A program made the position numbers and the translations under genes. Of a stretch of DNA of 63,883 nucleotides, positions 46,201 to 53,902 are shown in pieces (position 1 is the stretch's first letter; each line of letters begins with the position of its first letter). The notes under the pieces are model-generated. The model had not been told where the DNA came from, did not search any database, and was given only the letters and a program-made list of their open reading frames with translations. The stretch is from JAABVY01 sp964496505 (lineage in GTDB: Bacteria; Zixibacteria; MSB-5A5; JAABVY01). The DNA lies in the NCBI GenBank assembly GCA_964496505.1, contig CAZBZV010000016.1:1-63883 (forward strand), given 5' to 3'.

Positions 46201-48743
46201 ATGTCCAGGCTATGCAGGATTCCTGCAACAACCGTAATTGTACCGCTGGTATCTATTAGCGCTCCACTATTACATATAATCTGTCCGGTTCCAACGCTGT
46301 CGGCCTCAAATTCTCCGCTGCCATTTATCGTGCCAATTCCCCCAATTACCTCCCAGCTATCGACAATAACCGGATCCGTTATATTTCCGTCAGTATCATA
46401 AGCATCTACACTAAATGCAATCGCGCTGTCGGCAGTGACAGTTGCCGTATCAGGCGAAATAACAAGATCGGCGGCAGCCCCGGGCTGACATGAAATCAGG
46501 CCTGTTGTATCAGCAATATCGTTAGAGTATCGGGCAACTATCCGCCCACTACCTGGTTTATCGAGGTTTAATCTGGTATAATATGTAGAGTTATCAAGCA
46601 GGTCACCAATTGGCTCTGCGCTTTCCAGGTTCCAGGTAACTGAAACATTGCCGAGCGGATTATCTCCTGAATCATAACCCCGGCAGTATACTTTCAGTGA
46701 ATCATCATCTGTTGTAAGGGCGGTATCGCCGACAGGCGTTCCGTCAAGCCATTCTATTTTGATGTAAGCCAGAGCTCCATCGGAGATAACCGTTACCTGA
46801 CCTGAATCATGCATTGCGTCTAAGTCAGCTGTAACATAGTAGACTGGCGGAGAAGGGTCATTTCCGGCTGTATAAAATCCATCGCCTGTTATAGAGCCCG
46901 AGGGATCGGTGGTACTCCAATTCGCGAATGAGGTTGTATCGGTTATATAGTTGCTATCTGCATCATATATTTTTGCGGAATACTGAATTGATGCTCCCTG
47001 TTCGGCCAAATTCTCCTCCGGAAGGACTTCGATAAATTTCGGGCTTCCGGGAATGACATAAATCGTATCAGTGATGGCTTGGGGCCCTAAATCACTTGTC
47101 ACCTTTATATATCCATATTTGACATTGATCGGGTCAAATAATCCTGCAGGACTTATGGTCCCAATATCGCGCATTACTTCCCATGTCAATGCTCCCGTCT
47201 CTGTAACAACATTGTCATCCTTATCATATCCAACTGCTGTGAACTGCACGGTTGAATCGGTGGAAATAGTATCTATGTCCGGCTGAATCTCGAGTGAATC
47301 AAGCTCGCCGTAAACTACTTCGAGATAGGCGCTTGTATCAACCGGGCCATGGTCGGAAATTGCAACCACTCTCGCCGTGCCGACACTTCCTGCATCAAAT
47401 AATCCACTATTGTCAATCGAACCAAGATTTTCTGTAAGCTCCCATGTGACAGTTCCGGGATCGCATGGCTCGGAGACGCTATTGAATCCTTCAACAGTGA
47501 ACTGAAGAGTTGAATCTGCTGATACAACTGCCGAATCCGGAGAAACTACTATGTAACTAACCGGATCTGAAATTACTGTGACATCTACATATTCTGAGTC
47601 GGCAAGCTCGCCATCAGAGGCAATGAATAATATTTCATACACACCTGCCTGGGTAAAGTCGGGATTAAAATCAAATGTCCCGGTGCCATCCCCATTATCA
47701 ACAAAGCTGGCATTGGCGGGCAGGTACGTCGCGCTTAAAGCTGGGATTGTACCATTGGGATCGGAAGCGCCTATATCGAAGTTAAGATTCTGGCCCTCAT
47801 ATACAGACTTTGAGGCCACATTATCAATTTTAGGCGGAAGGTTCATCTGCATAAATTCCATCGCACCCAGGTCGGGAGCCTCACCAAGAAACGAATATCC
47901 CAAATACATTCCGGTATCAATTGCAGGGGAATTGCCCTGCAGTTTAAAATTACCATTATCGGGACTAATGAATCGTGGATCGCTGGAAATCCCCCCCGCG
48001 GAATCGACAACTCCGCCGTCATAATCAGCGGTTGTATTACCCCAGACATCATTAAATGCACATATATTTTTGTCATTACCCTTGATGCCCTTATCATTTA
48101 AAACGATGATGCTGTTTATAATACGGGAATCATCAGATTTCAATTCAAAGCCCATTTTACCGCATGAGTAGGCCACATTATGGTGATAAATTGCAAAATC
48201 TCCACCGCCTTCATTCTTGAATCCCTCTTCACTGCAGAATGCAGCTATATTTCGCAGAAAAAGCGTATACTTTCCCTCATTACGATAGCCTTCCTTGCCC
48301 GTATCGTGAACATAACAGCCAATTATCTTAGTCGAATCACCTTTTACATGTATTCCCTGGTCGGTGGTATTCATTAATTCCAGACCTTTAATTATTACAT
48401 GATTGGCATTACTCTCGATAATCACAAGACCGTTACTGGCCGCATCAAGTATTACTTTTTCACCACCATAGTTTTGATAGACGATTGGTGCATCAATAAG
48501 ACCATTTGTTTTTAGATCAATTTTAGCTGAAATCATGTAGGTGCCCGCCAGAATATTTACCGTATCCCCGGGCATCAAAATCTCTTTTTGATCACCATTA
48601 TCGATCGTGGCCCAGGCTGTGCTTTCGGTCAACCCATCAGCATCATCATTACCCGTGGGCGAGACATAATAGTTCACACATAATGCAGCATTTGGCACTA
48701 TCAAAAGCGATAGCAACGCTATAATTACGACCGTTTTAAACAA
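40224..48743 (-). CDS. Giant secreted surface protein (2839 residues) with beta-helix, Ig-like repeats and type IX-like C-terminus
   Basis: TTG start six bases after AAGGAG. A signal peptide (VVIIALLSLLIVPNAALC) is followed by a right-handed beta-helix domain starting NYYVSPTGNDDADG (about 22-300), a cadherin-like segment, then about seven bacterial Ig-like repeats (LxxxPDSAxVxADSTxQFT; about 390-1080). Four or five larger repeats of about 200 residues follow, with motifs such as LWxDxNxDGxxxxNDFYxG and GIPxNGxExxSxNDGPxDxPV. The last about 80 residues, from YPNPFNPNMDEFTRI, form a FlgD/type IX-like sorting domain. First gene of an operon that also encodes a PorV-type protein and a partner-switching set. 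Adhesin or surface-layer role is inference. Confidence 0.92.
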   Translation of the reverse strand: MFKTVVIIALLSLLIVPNAALCVNYYVSPTGNDDADGLTESTAWATIDNGDQKEILMPGDTVNILAGTYMISAKIDLKTNGLIDAPIVYQNYGGEKVILDAASNGLVIIESNANHVIIKGLELMNTTDQGIHVKGDSTKIIGCYVHDTGKEGYRNEGKYTLFLRNIAAFCSEEGFKNEGGGDFAIYHHNVAYSCGKMGFELKSDDSRIINSIIVLNDKGIKGNDKNICAFNDVWGNTTADYDGGVVDSAGGISSDPRFISPDNGNFKLQGNSPAIDTGMYLGYSFLGEAPDLGAMEFMQMNLPPKIDNVASKSVYEGQNLNFDIGASDPNGTIPALSATYLPANASFVDNGDGTGTFDFNPDFTQAGVYEILFIASDGELADSEYVDVTVISDPVSYIVVSPDSAVVSADSTLQFTVEGFNSVSEPCDPGTVTWELTENLGSIDNSGLFDAGSVGTARVVAISDHGPVDTSAYLEVVYGELDSLEIQPDIDTISTDSTVQFTAVGYDKDDNVVTETGALTWEVMRDIGTISPAGLFDPINVKYGYIKVTSDLGPQAITDTIYVIPGSPKFIEVLPEENLAEQGASIQYSAKIYDADSNYITDTTSFANWSTTDPSGSITGDGFYTAGNDPSPPVYYVTADLDAMHDSGQVTVISDGALAYIKIEWLDGTPVGDTALTTDDDSLKVYCRGYDSGDNPLGNVSVTWNLESAEPIGDLLDNSTYYTRLNLDKPGSGRIVARYSNDIADTTGLISCQPGAAADLVISPDTATVTADSAIAFSVDAYDTDGNITDPVIVDSWEVIGGIGTINGSGEFEADSVGTGQIICNSGALIDTSGTITVVAGILHSLDISPDSLELTLGSIDTFEVTGTDEDGNITETGNLMWEVIEDIGTIDSSGVFTATAEGTGRIEVTSEINGVTDTNDIVTVLPASLEMIVVMPDTASLMISESIQFTASGFDAGFDPINTGDLSWEVIGDAGSIDSEGNFVAASKGICKVAVTSSINAVTDTTNLIVVEVPTITEIPLGNQSLKPNQSLSPVLAFRISNAFEETKYLEEIRVRSACAGSGNAAQLLSNIESISVYHDLNDDGALNANDLNVGMTSEIGEEISVVLDPIAVPQASSRTFFVSIKSSLYPHDGDSLDFYLLTASDLDFTDGTVLAGPDSINSLGYCIIDGMVADQVQIIPSGNHTANPGAGIVRCLTLDLPRNGYEGDTINIISVFNAGSATSSDIDSFLLFTDDGNGSWDNSATEIYQGNMTFTGQYWSISGINVPLTQLNTRFYLCAALSDYPSDGAAIALGIPKKGIEMASDNDGPLDNPVNPIDTITVLSTEALTVKSIELSAADIYPGGYSMPITAIRINNGTSSEIGLDSMRVSLFAEDPDGASQSELNSQIDSVILWLNRDGDFATLSSSDSIIDQAVLSGEYAVLKTDDIALAAGGGSAELFITTVLDSYLSKNGNSINFGLNESSHLYLDQAVEIAGIFPIKNQEDHIINAFPAAAIDVNAIPGKNLFGGQKNQIMLDFSLPGDGYVDAEINSLKIINIGTTNSSQALDVVKLWEDVDLNGFSANDIFLGELNYYNGYWRISNLGHSFSRSSNRFLITADIANAEFAGGTLRFGIPINGVEFLGGVLGPDDVSIENPESHFLLPANRVTAISIPQEALVVRPGANYVPILTFALYNGYLENEHTLKSIRFTNTSISISDDDYADYELGQVSLYYDKNGNRDFDGDSLLAAGYLSDGTLTLNGIDAGLPPEELSYFFVLADLPLNLIDDDTLAVSIESTSDFAFEQTVNLNGDLPLMRGGKVVVDGSVNSQYQLYSIPNRTLSPGDSSVCLFAFRPALNGNLNDLLQEITIENQADAGHSEIESLELWIDGNDDGLYQENDFYQGDFVFSDSKWIYTGTELEINESSPAIFVVGNISGTAITGRSIQIGMPINGCQYASGNDGPIDAPVIAQQVFVISASELRISFEGLNPEYTVGESFCTKVNVTNLTIDSITGVNCEIDLVDDNGIVTLDSSFIGQVSIAPGEIEEFYRCYTASAAGNVRWLMRAYSSAQPESTEVLVSDTVRIQSIPQDLKINLISSIPASVIKGQTHVYPMSLSYSYPETGDNSAPIRLDSLRVQLTDGSGNTRLASETFSRIVLSSGYSSLAVLEDLPSESSILIEFNEPDVLYPGEKRILSLMVDIDSSAEVGEFLLKIEESDDIAFVEYNTGLPITLDETVLFPLETASCRIDNPSQFMAVSYVPALGDYINYGQDDINFMDLILRHPGEPQSSQIQLTGISFEFINGPDENMPAADFLEEIKILRQNMVIGFINSFGQMDDSVWIQLNAPPVLSPGETDTISIRGSVLENIALGEIGLRINDSTAFTFRDVSSGLRLSAISDKDTLSAEEIFPMVSGIAGFKHAAGDVEICINPMLPPSVVGGADTVSLFDISFAYLVPEQYSSVKISSFEISVLDTLERALDPSLIFHHIGYIPPDGPADYQSYVQLREGRAVFDFSPDEVVLNPGDEHSLSLIADLETDVPYDHFKLVIQGWDYIDVYDATDTANRPGYRTISSCQNSFPSSTEASQIFLPANEPIIHIGQMPAQIGYPGQTGITIFSADIEYDRQSFVGDLVLESLHGEILKRTQTGLERIQGINIFDQISLYVDDILIASDSQLADGFLDLEIISDFVISRDNEYELKLVSSISPEANLGNYALRFSDSTFLSFVDKNLGNEIVAVIENEDYPIVSADISLSQASLEESFTNYPNPFNPNMDEFTRIAFALDRDASVDIEIFTITGELIKVLAENSQRSAGTYIDDKWYGYNDLNLMVIPGTYFCRITAHYESGRTETFRRKIAVIR

Positions 48744-48863
48744 AGCTTACTCCTTGCCCCTCATAGAATTTTATATCGACTTATGCAGATATTTGCTTTA
48801 GTGCCTGTGTTTCGATTTAATTTATTGGGATGCAATATAATAGATTGCGTGATCCTTGTTGGC

Positions 48864-49195
48864 GAATCAACAGGCTTTTTGCAAAAGGTGGATATGACAA
48901 TAAAGAATAATGGTTATTCAAGACTCGTATGTTACAACAATTGGAATAGAGGAAATTCCGTATGCGACAATGCAATTAGAATTGAAAGGAGGAAAGTGGA
49001 ATCTGTCATTCTTGAGGCTGTCAAAAATAAGGTCTTACAGCCAAATTTATTTGAGAAGCTGCTTAAGCGGATAGAAAACAAAATCAAATCAGGCACAGAA
49101 TTTAATCAAATATTAAACAATATATTCCCCGAGAGGTTGAAGGTCCAGGCTATCGAGTATGAAGATGAGGTCGTTTTTGCCATCCGTGGAAAGGC
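48864..49195 (+). pseudogene. Large serine recombinase C-terminal remnant
   Basis: The frame contains GFLQKVDMTIKNNGYSRLVC, then NWNRGNSVCDNAIRI, then ERRKVESVILEAVKNKVLQP, the second half of the zinc-ribbon domain and following coiled coil of phage-type serine recombinases (usual form CGxCGxxM...YxC...RG...C.N). The first Cys pair and the whole N-terminal catalytic domain are missing. The open frame runs 48783-49262 but its ends are not family-like and its tail reads into the tRNA gene. Non-functional leftover of an integrated element. Confidence 0.72.
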
Positions 49196-49228
49196 AATGC
49201 CGTTCCGCGCATATGGCAGAACGGCATT
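49196..49228 (-). terminator. Hairpin downstream of tRNA-Glu
   Basis: Perfect 10-bp stem AATGCCGTTC/GAACGGCATT with a 13-base loop, lying 15 bases past the 3' end of the minus-strand tRNA. There is no proper T-run, so it may be a processing hairpin or weak terminator. Confidence 0.35.
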
Positions 49229-49243
49229 TCCCTCAATGTTAAG

Positions 49244-49318
49244 CGTCCCTAAGGGGATTTGAACCCCTGTCGCCGCCGTGAAAGGGCGGTGTCCTAGACC
49301 GGGCTGGACGATAGGGAC
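49244..49318 (-). tRNA. tRNA-Glu (anticodon TTC)
   Basis: 75-base cloverleaf on the minus strand. Acceptor stem GTCCCTA pairs perfectly with TAGGGAC, discriminator G. Anticodon arm ACCGCCCTTTCACGGCGG contains anticodon TTC. T-arm AGGGG-TTCAAAT-CCCCT. The sequence closely resembles E. coli tRNA-Glu. CCA is not encoded (CTT follows). Confidence 0.97.
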
Positions 49319-49351
49319 CAGTAAATTTTTGCCTAATAATAGGCCTTATAT

Positions 49352-51085
49352 CTAACTTGTCAAGCCAAAAAATGGTTCAAAAAAAGTTTCGCCGAAGACC
49401 AGAAGCCCCAACGCAATAAGGGCAATCATCACGAGTAAAAGCAGTACTCCCGGACGGAATCCGAGGCGCTTTAGCCCGGTGGTATCAAGGAGCGCAGTAT
49501 CGTCTTTCGAGGAGGCCAGTTCCCGATCGGCCTCGTCTATCCTCGCGATGACATCCTCAAATGTCTGCGGGCGGTCGCGCAGTCCGTTGCGAAGCATCTG
49601 CATCAAAAGCATCTTAAGCGAAATCGGTATTTTGGGGTATGTATCATGCCAGATCAGGCGCAGATAGGAATCGAAGATCGGCATCTGGTTTGTTAAAATC
49701 CGGTGCAGTATCAGCCCCGCCGAATATATGTCCGACTGCCTGACTTTTTTCCGCTCCGGCGCCGAATACCAGAGATTTTTCTGATGCCTGTGATTTGCCG
49801 ACTGGCCGAAGTCGGTGATTATAATATTATCGCTTTCATCGAAGAGTATATTAGCGGGACGCAGGTTGCCGTGAACAAGGTTATTCTTGTGTGCATTACC
49901 AAGTATAACCGCTATCTCACGGAATATCTGAAGCGCCGTTCTGGGCGAAAACACTCGCAGAAGACGGTCCTCAAGCGAACCGCCGCGCGCATAAGCCATC
50001 AGGATTATGCTCTTCTCCTTATTACCCCCGGCTGCAAAAACCTTGATAAACCCGGGATTATTCAGGGTCTTGAGTATGCGTGCCTCTCTCATCCCCGCTT
50101 CCGACTGCAAAAGCGTTTTAAGGACATAGATACTGCCGTCGGATCGATCCTCGACCAGATGGGTGGCGGTATTCCTGGTCTTTTTCAAAGTATCGAGAAA
50201 TGAGAGCCGCCCGACATAATCGCTTAATTCTCCACTCAATATCTTCTGACCATTGCCATTGACTTTGGAAGCAAATTTGCACAGCGCCGAAAGAAGATCA
50301 TCCTTCAGGCGCGCCGCACTCTGGTAACGGTCTTTCTTATTCTGCTCCAAACATTTCATAACAATCCGATCCATCTCGCCGGTAACTTCACTGTTAAAAC
50401 TGGAGGGATTTTTAAAACGACCTTCCGGCTTTTTCCCGGTCAGGATCTCGTACATGATAATTCCCACGGCATAGATATCGGTAGTCTGATCGACATTGGC
50501 CGAGGCGACTTTTTGTTCCGGGGACATATAATTGAATGTGCCCATAACAATATTTGGACGTGTCCTGTCATTCTCGTCTTTATTCACTATCTGAGCGATG
50601 CCAAAATCGACCACAAGAGCGTTGCCGCTTTTGTCTATAAGTATGTTGGCCGGTTTGATATCCCGGTGAATCACGCCGTTTTTATGAGCATAATCCAGAG
50701 CTTTAAGTACCTGTATAATAACGGTAAATTTTCTTGTCAATGGAGTCGACTTATCGTGCAGCATCTTCTTGAAATTCGAGCCCTCGATCATCTCCATCAC
50801 AAAGTAATACCGATCATCCTCGATCCCCCTGTCGATTACATGCACAATATGCGGATGCCTCAGCCGTGCAATCGTTTTGGATTCGATCTCAAAGCGGTTT
50901 ACGATTTCGGGATTGACAGAATGATCCGGCGAGAGGATCTTGATAGCCACCAGGCGGTCCAGGGATTTCTGGCGGCCCAGAAATATCTCCGCCAATCCTC
51001 CCTGATCGATTTTTCCGAGGATTTCGAATTCGCCGATCTTTTTTGATGCGGGTGCGCCCGCCTGCTTTTTTAATACTTCAGCCAT
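49352..51085 (-). CDS. Membrane-anchored tandem Ser/Thr kinase and pseudokinase
   Basis: Protein of 577 residues. Domain 1 is a Hanks-type kinase: IDQGGLAEIFLGRQ, VAIK, HRDIKPANIL with Asp142, DFGIAQ, NYMSPEQ. Domain 2 (about 295-530) follows the same plan, but the catalytic loop is HGNLRPANIL (Asn407 in place of Asp, Arg in place of Lys) while DFGQS is kept, so it is probably a pseudokinase. A transmembrane helix near the C-terminus (VLLLLVMIALIALGLLVFG) places both domains in the cytoplasm with a short outer tail. AAGGTGGGG precedes the ATG at 51085, preferred over 51103. Confidence 0.92.
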   Translation of the reverse strand: MAEVLKKQAGAPASKKIGEFEILGKIDQGGLAEIFLGRQKSLDRLVAIKILSPDHSVNPEIVNRFEIESKTIARLRHPHIVHVIDRGIEDDRYYFVMEMIEGSNFKKMLHDKSTPLTRKFTVIIQVLKALDYAHKNGVIHRDIKPANILIDKSGNALVVDFGIAQIVNKDENDRTRPNIVMGTFNYMSPEQKVASANVDQTTDIYAVGIIMYEILTGKKPEGRFKNPSSFNSEVTGEMDRIVMKCLEQNKKDRYQSAARLKDDLLSALCKFASKVNGNGQKILSGELSDYVGRLSFLDTLKKTRNTATHLVEDRSDGSIYVLKTLLQSEAGMREARILKTLNNPGFIKVFAAGGNKEKSIILMAYARGGSLEDRLLRVFSPRTALQIFREIAVILGNAHKNNLVHGNLRPANILFDESDNIIITDFGQSANHRHQKNLWYSAPERKKVRQSDIYSAGLILHRILTNQMPIFDSYLRLIWHDTYPKIPISLKMLLMQMLRNGLRDRPQTFEDVIARIDEADRELASSKDDTALLDTTGLKRLGFRPGVLLLLVMIALIALGLLVFGETFFEPFFGLTS

Positions 51086-51159
51086 AAAACCCCACCTTTT
51101 CAATATCGGCTTAAATGTCTAAGTGATTTAGGGAAAAGGCATGACGTGGACAAGAGCAG

Positions 51160-51999
51160 CTATTTGAGTAGAAGCATTTTGCGGGTTTCAATGAAATCTC
51201 CGGCCCGGATTCGGTAGAGGTAAAATCCCGATTTGAGACCAGAGGCATCAAAATAAATCTCATGATATCCCGGTTGTTTGGTTCCCTGATGAAATGTCTC
51301 GACCTCCTGCCCCAGAAGATTCAGGATTTCGAGAGCAACATCCGTTTCAAATGGAACCTGGTATGCTATTCTGGTGATCGGATTAAACGGATTGGGGTAA
51401 TTTTGAAACAGTCGAAAATCATCCGGCAACGAGCCCTCGGAATCGTCCTCCCAAACATCGGTAAAAATCGAGATCGTGCCGTAAACATATTCAGGATAAG
51501 TGGGATTGGTCCCGGTAGTATCATAACCAATCAAATCGTAATATTGAACGAGGGAATCACCAATGTACAAGGGATAACCGGCGGTATCGATAAATACGAT
51601 TTGATCCGGAGCAAAATCACGGACACTGAAAAAAACATCGCAAATTTTGCCGCGCTGTGCTTCAATATTCGGCGGCGGCGGATTAACAATAAGGGGGAAT
51701 ATGAAAAGCAAAAAATGCGTTGAGTCATTGTCAGTACGCCAGGATATCTCATAGCCTGACGGCACTATTCCACCACTGAGCGAAGCGGAATCGAAAACCA
51801 AATCATAGCTTGAAAAAGACAGTGGAATCTCAAAGCCTCTAAGCGGCTGATTCAGATAGCCGTCAATTGAAAAAGAGTACTCGATTCCGGACGAAACAGT
51901 CACACGTTCCACCCAAATAGTATCATTTACGCCTTCAGCAGACGGACTAAGAAATAATATGGATATAAAAATCGAAGCGAGTAAATAACCTGGTTTCAT
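51160..51999 (-). CDS. Cohesin-like secreted protein with type IX-like sorting domain
   Basis: Protein of 279 residues. Signal peptide (LLASIFISILFLSPSAEG), then a cohesin-like beta-sandwich (LRGFEIPLSFSSYDLVFDSA, GKICDVFFSV). The C-terminus, FRLFQNYPNPFNPITRIAYQ to ETRKMLLLK, is a typical type IX (T9SS type A) sorting domain. It shares its first domain with the next gene upstream but not its tail. Confidence 0.88.
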   Translation of the reverse strand: MKPGYLLASIFISILFLSPSAEGVNDTIWVERVTVSSGIEYSFSIDGYLNQPLRGFEIPLSFSSYDLVFDSASLSGGIVPSGYEISWRTDNDSTHFLLFIFPLIVNPPPPNIEAQRGKICDVFFSVRDFAPDQIVFIDTAGYPLYIGDSLVQYYDLIGYDTTGTNPTYPEYVYGTISIFTDVWEDDSEGSLPDDFRLFQNYPNPFNPITRIAYQVPFETDVALEILNLLGQEVETFHQGTKQPGYHEIYFDASGLKSGFYLYRIRAGDFIETRKMLLLK

Positions 52000-52102
52000 G
52001 CAGGAATATCCCGGTTGTGTTTAATTCCTATGTCATATTGTTATAATTGATCGGTAATAATTAAGTTCCAAATTAGAGAATTAATACGCCTGACATGACC
52101 GG

Positions 52103-52834
52103 TTAATCGCAGAATGCGCATGGCTCCGGGCCGTTGCGGAATAGATAATTGACAAGATAGACAAGATCTAAAAAATTGAGCTCGTAATCGCAGTTGGAAT
52201 CACCGGGAGGCCGGGGTAATCCTTTTTCCTCGGAGTAAAAGAGATAGCTTATAAGATCGGTTATATCATTGAGATCAACATTAAAATCCATGTTGAAATC
52301 ACCGCAGATATAGCTGATCGAATCCTCGAATGTCATGTATCCCTGCTGGAAATCGAGTTCAAGCAGATTGATACCATCAACATCCCAGCCCTCCAGCATG
52401 CGAATTGTAGTACCATCGAAGAACGACACCGTATCGAGACGGGTGGATATGTAGTCGATTTCATCCGGTATATGGAAATGAACCTTGCAGATTTCACCGC
52501 CGGGTGCAGGAATTGGATGGAGATACGGCGCAATTATGATATATAGCTTATTCTCTTCATTAATTATAAAATCCTGATTTGCATTCTGCGGAAAGCTCAT
52601 TAGAAAAGTGACTGAATCTATGATGACCCTGTTATCATCAAAGCCCAGAGGTATGGCCAGTCCGCCGAAATCGGTCTCCAGGATTGCCTCGACTGTCGTT
52701 GATCCTTCACGCTGCTGGTACAGCCATTCATTATGTATCTTGATCAGGCCATCGGCAGCGGCAGCGGCAGCAATACCAAAGTGCAGGCTTAAAAAGGCAA
52801 AAGCCAAAATTATAATCCTGCTGACCTTGTTCAT
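52103..52834 (-). CDS. Cohesin-like secreted protein with dockerin tail
   Basis: Protein of 243 residues; GGAG precedes the ATG at 52834. The signal peptide ends in AAAAAADG. A cohesin-like domain (GGLAIPLGFDDNRVIIDSV, GEICKVHFHIPD) aligns with the neighbour at 51160-51999. The tail is two dockerin-like modules (CGDFNMDFNVDLNDITDLI and NCDYELNFLDLVYLV) and not a type IX domain. Confidence 0.88.
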   Translation of the reverse strand: MNKVSRIIILAFAFLSLHFGIAAAAAADGLIKIHNEWLYQQREGSTTVEAILETDFGGLAIPLGFDDNRVIIDSVTFLMSFPQNANQDFIINEENKLYIIIAPYLHPIPAPGGEICKVHFHIPDEIDYISTRLDTVSFFDGTTIRMLEGWDVDGINLLELDFQQGYMTFEDSISYICGDFNMDFNVDLNDITDLISYLFYSEEKGLPRPPGDSNCDYELNFLDLVYLVNYLFRNGPEPCAFCD

Positions 52835-52930
52835 TTTATTTCTCCATGAAAAGTAGATCACTACTGCCAGTATAGTATTAAAATAGTATGAATTCCCAAT
52901 TTCACAAGTATATTCTATTTCCGATTTTTA

Positions 52931-52960
52931 TTTGACAAATTGGCATATATCAAGATATTA
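52931..52960 (+). promoter_or_regulatory. Putative promoter of the exporter operon
   Basis: TTGACA at 52931-52936, an 18-bp spacer, TATTAG at 52955-52960, about 22 bases before the first gene of a five-gene run. Prediction by eye. Confidence 0.45.
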
Positions 52961-52982
52961 GCTTTCTGGAAGTAAGGCGGAT

Positions 52983-53864
52983 ATGAAAAAAGTAATTGGT
53001 CTCATAATAATAATAGCGATAATTGGCGGCCTGATCGCCCTTATCATAATTAACCAGAAGAACGAGCTATCCCCCGACCCGCCCGGAATAGTAACTGCAA
53101 CCGGTACGATTGAAATCACCGAAATAGATATTTCCCCCCAGATTTCCGGAAAAATACTGGAGTTGAATAAAAAACGCGGTGAGAAGGCTGATTCGTCTGA
53201 AATGCTTGCCAGGATTGACGTCAAGGAGTTGGCGGCTCAGCTTGATGAAATCGATACGCGCTTTAAAATGGTAAATGCTCAAATCGAACAGGCCGAAATT
53301 CAGCTCGAAAACCTGAATAAAAATCTCAAGCGTACCAAAAAAGCGCTTGATGCGGGCGCTGCCACTCAATCTCAATACGATGACCTCCGTACACAACGCG
53401 ATTATACCAGTCAGCAGATTAAGACGCTGGAAACTCAAATTGCAAATCTGGAAGCGCAGAAGAAAGTGCTTCAAACACAGATATCCAATTCCGAGATATA
53501 TGCCGCTGCCGCCGGATGGATCACCTCGAAAAATATGGAAGTCGGCGAGCTTGCCATGCCCGGAGTGCCTATCTACACTATCTCGCTTCTGGAAGATGCT
53601 TATATAAATGTCTATGTCAATGAGACCAGGATAGGTGAAATCAATCTCAACGACAGCGCTCATGTAACAATCGATACATATCCAGACCGAAACTTTAGGG
53701 GTTATGTGGAGTTTATCTCCCCGGAAGCTGAGTTCACTCCCAAAAATATTCAGACCAAAGAAGAGAGAGTCAAACTGGTATTTGAGGTGCGAATAAATCT
53801 CGATAATCCCGATCATAAATTAAAACCCGGGCTTCCCGCCGATGTCACGATATTCACCGAGTGA
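52983..53864 (+). CDS. Membrane-fusion (HlyD/YbhG-type) protein
   Basis: Protein of 293 residues with an N-terminal membrane anchor (VIGLIIIIAIIGGLIALIII), a biotinyl-lipoyl-like segment (TEIDISPQISGKILELNKKRGEKA), a coiled-coil hairpin (AQIEQAEIQLENLNKNLKRT onward), and a beta-barrel domain ending KPGLPADVTIF. Periplasmic adaptor linking an ABC exporter to an outer-membrane channel. First gene of the operon, same order as ybhG-ybhF-ybhS-ybhR. Confidence 0.93.
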   Translation: MKKVIGLIIIIAIIGGLIALIIINQKNELSPDPPGIVTATGTIEITEIDISPQISGKILELNKKRGEKADSSEMLARIDVKELAAQLDEIDTRFKMVNAQIEQAEIQLENLNKNLKRTKKALDAGAATQSQYDDLRTQRDYTSQQIKTLETQIANLEAQKKVLQTQISNSEIYAAAAGWITSKNMEVGELAMPGVPIYTISLLEDAYINVYVNETRIGEINLNDSAHVTIDTYPDRNFRGYVEFISPEAEFTPKNIQTKEERVKLVFEVRINLDNPDHKLKPGLPADVTIFTE

Positions 53865-53902
53865 ATGCGTTAAAATCCACTTCATGATCTGAGGGTATGA
53901 TC

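Noticed and set aside
40224..48743. Spaced similar segments that could suggest a CRISPR-like array
   Set aside because: The similarity is at protein level, with long and variable spacing inside one open frame; no short exact DNA repeats at regular distance.
49244..49318. Attachment site within tRNA-Glu
   Set aside because: I found no second copy of the tRNA 3' end in the window, so no att pair can be defined.
50513..51046. + strand open frame of 177 codons
   Set aside because: Antisense to the kinase domain with intact motifs; no ribosome binding site or family pattern.
53067..53816. Minus-strand open frame of 249 codons
   Set aside because: Antisense to the membrane-fusion protein gene, which has a complete family layout and operon context.
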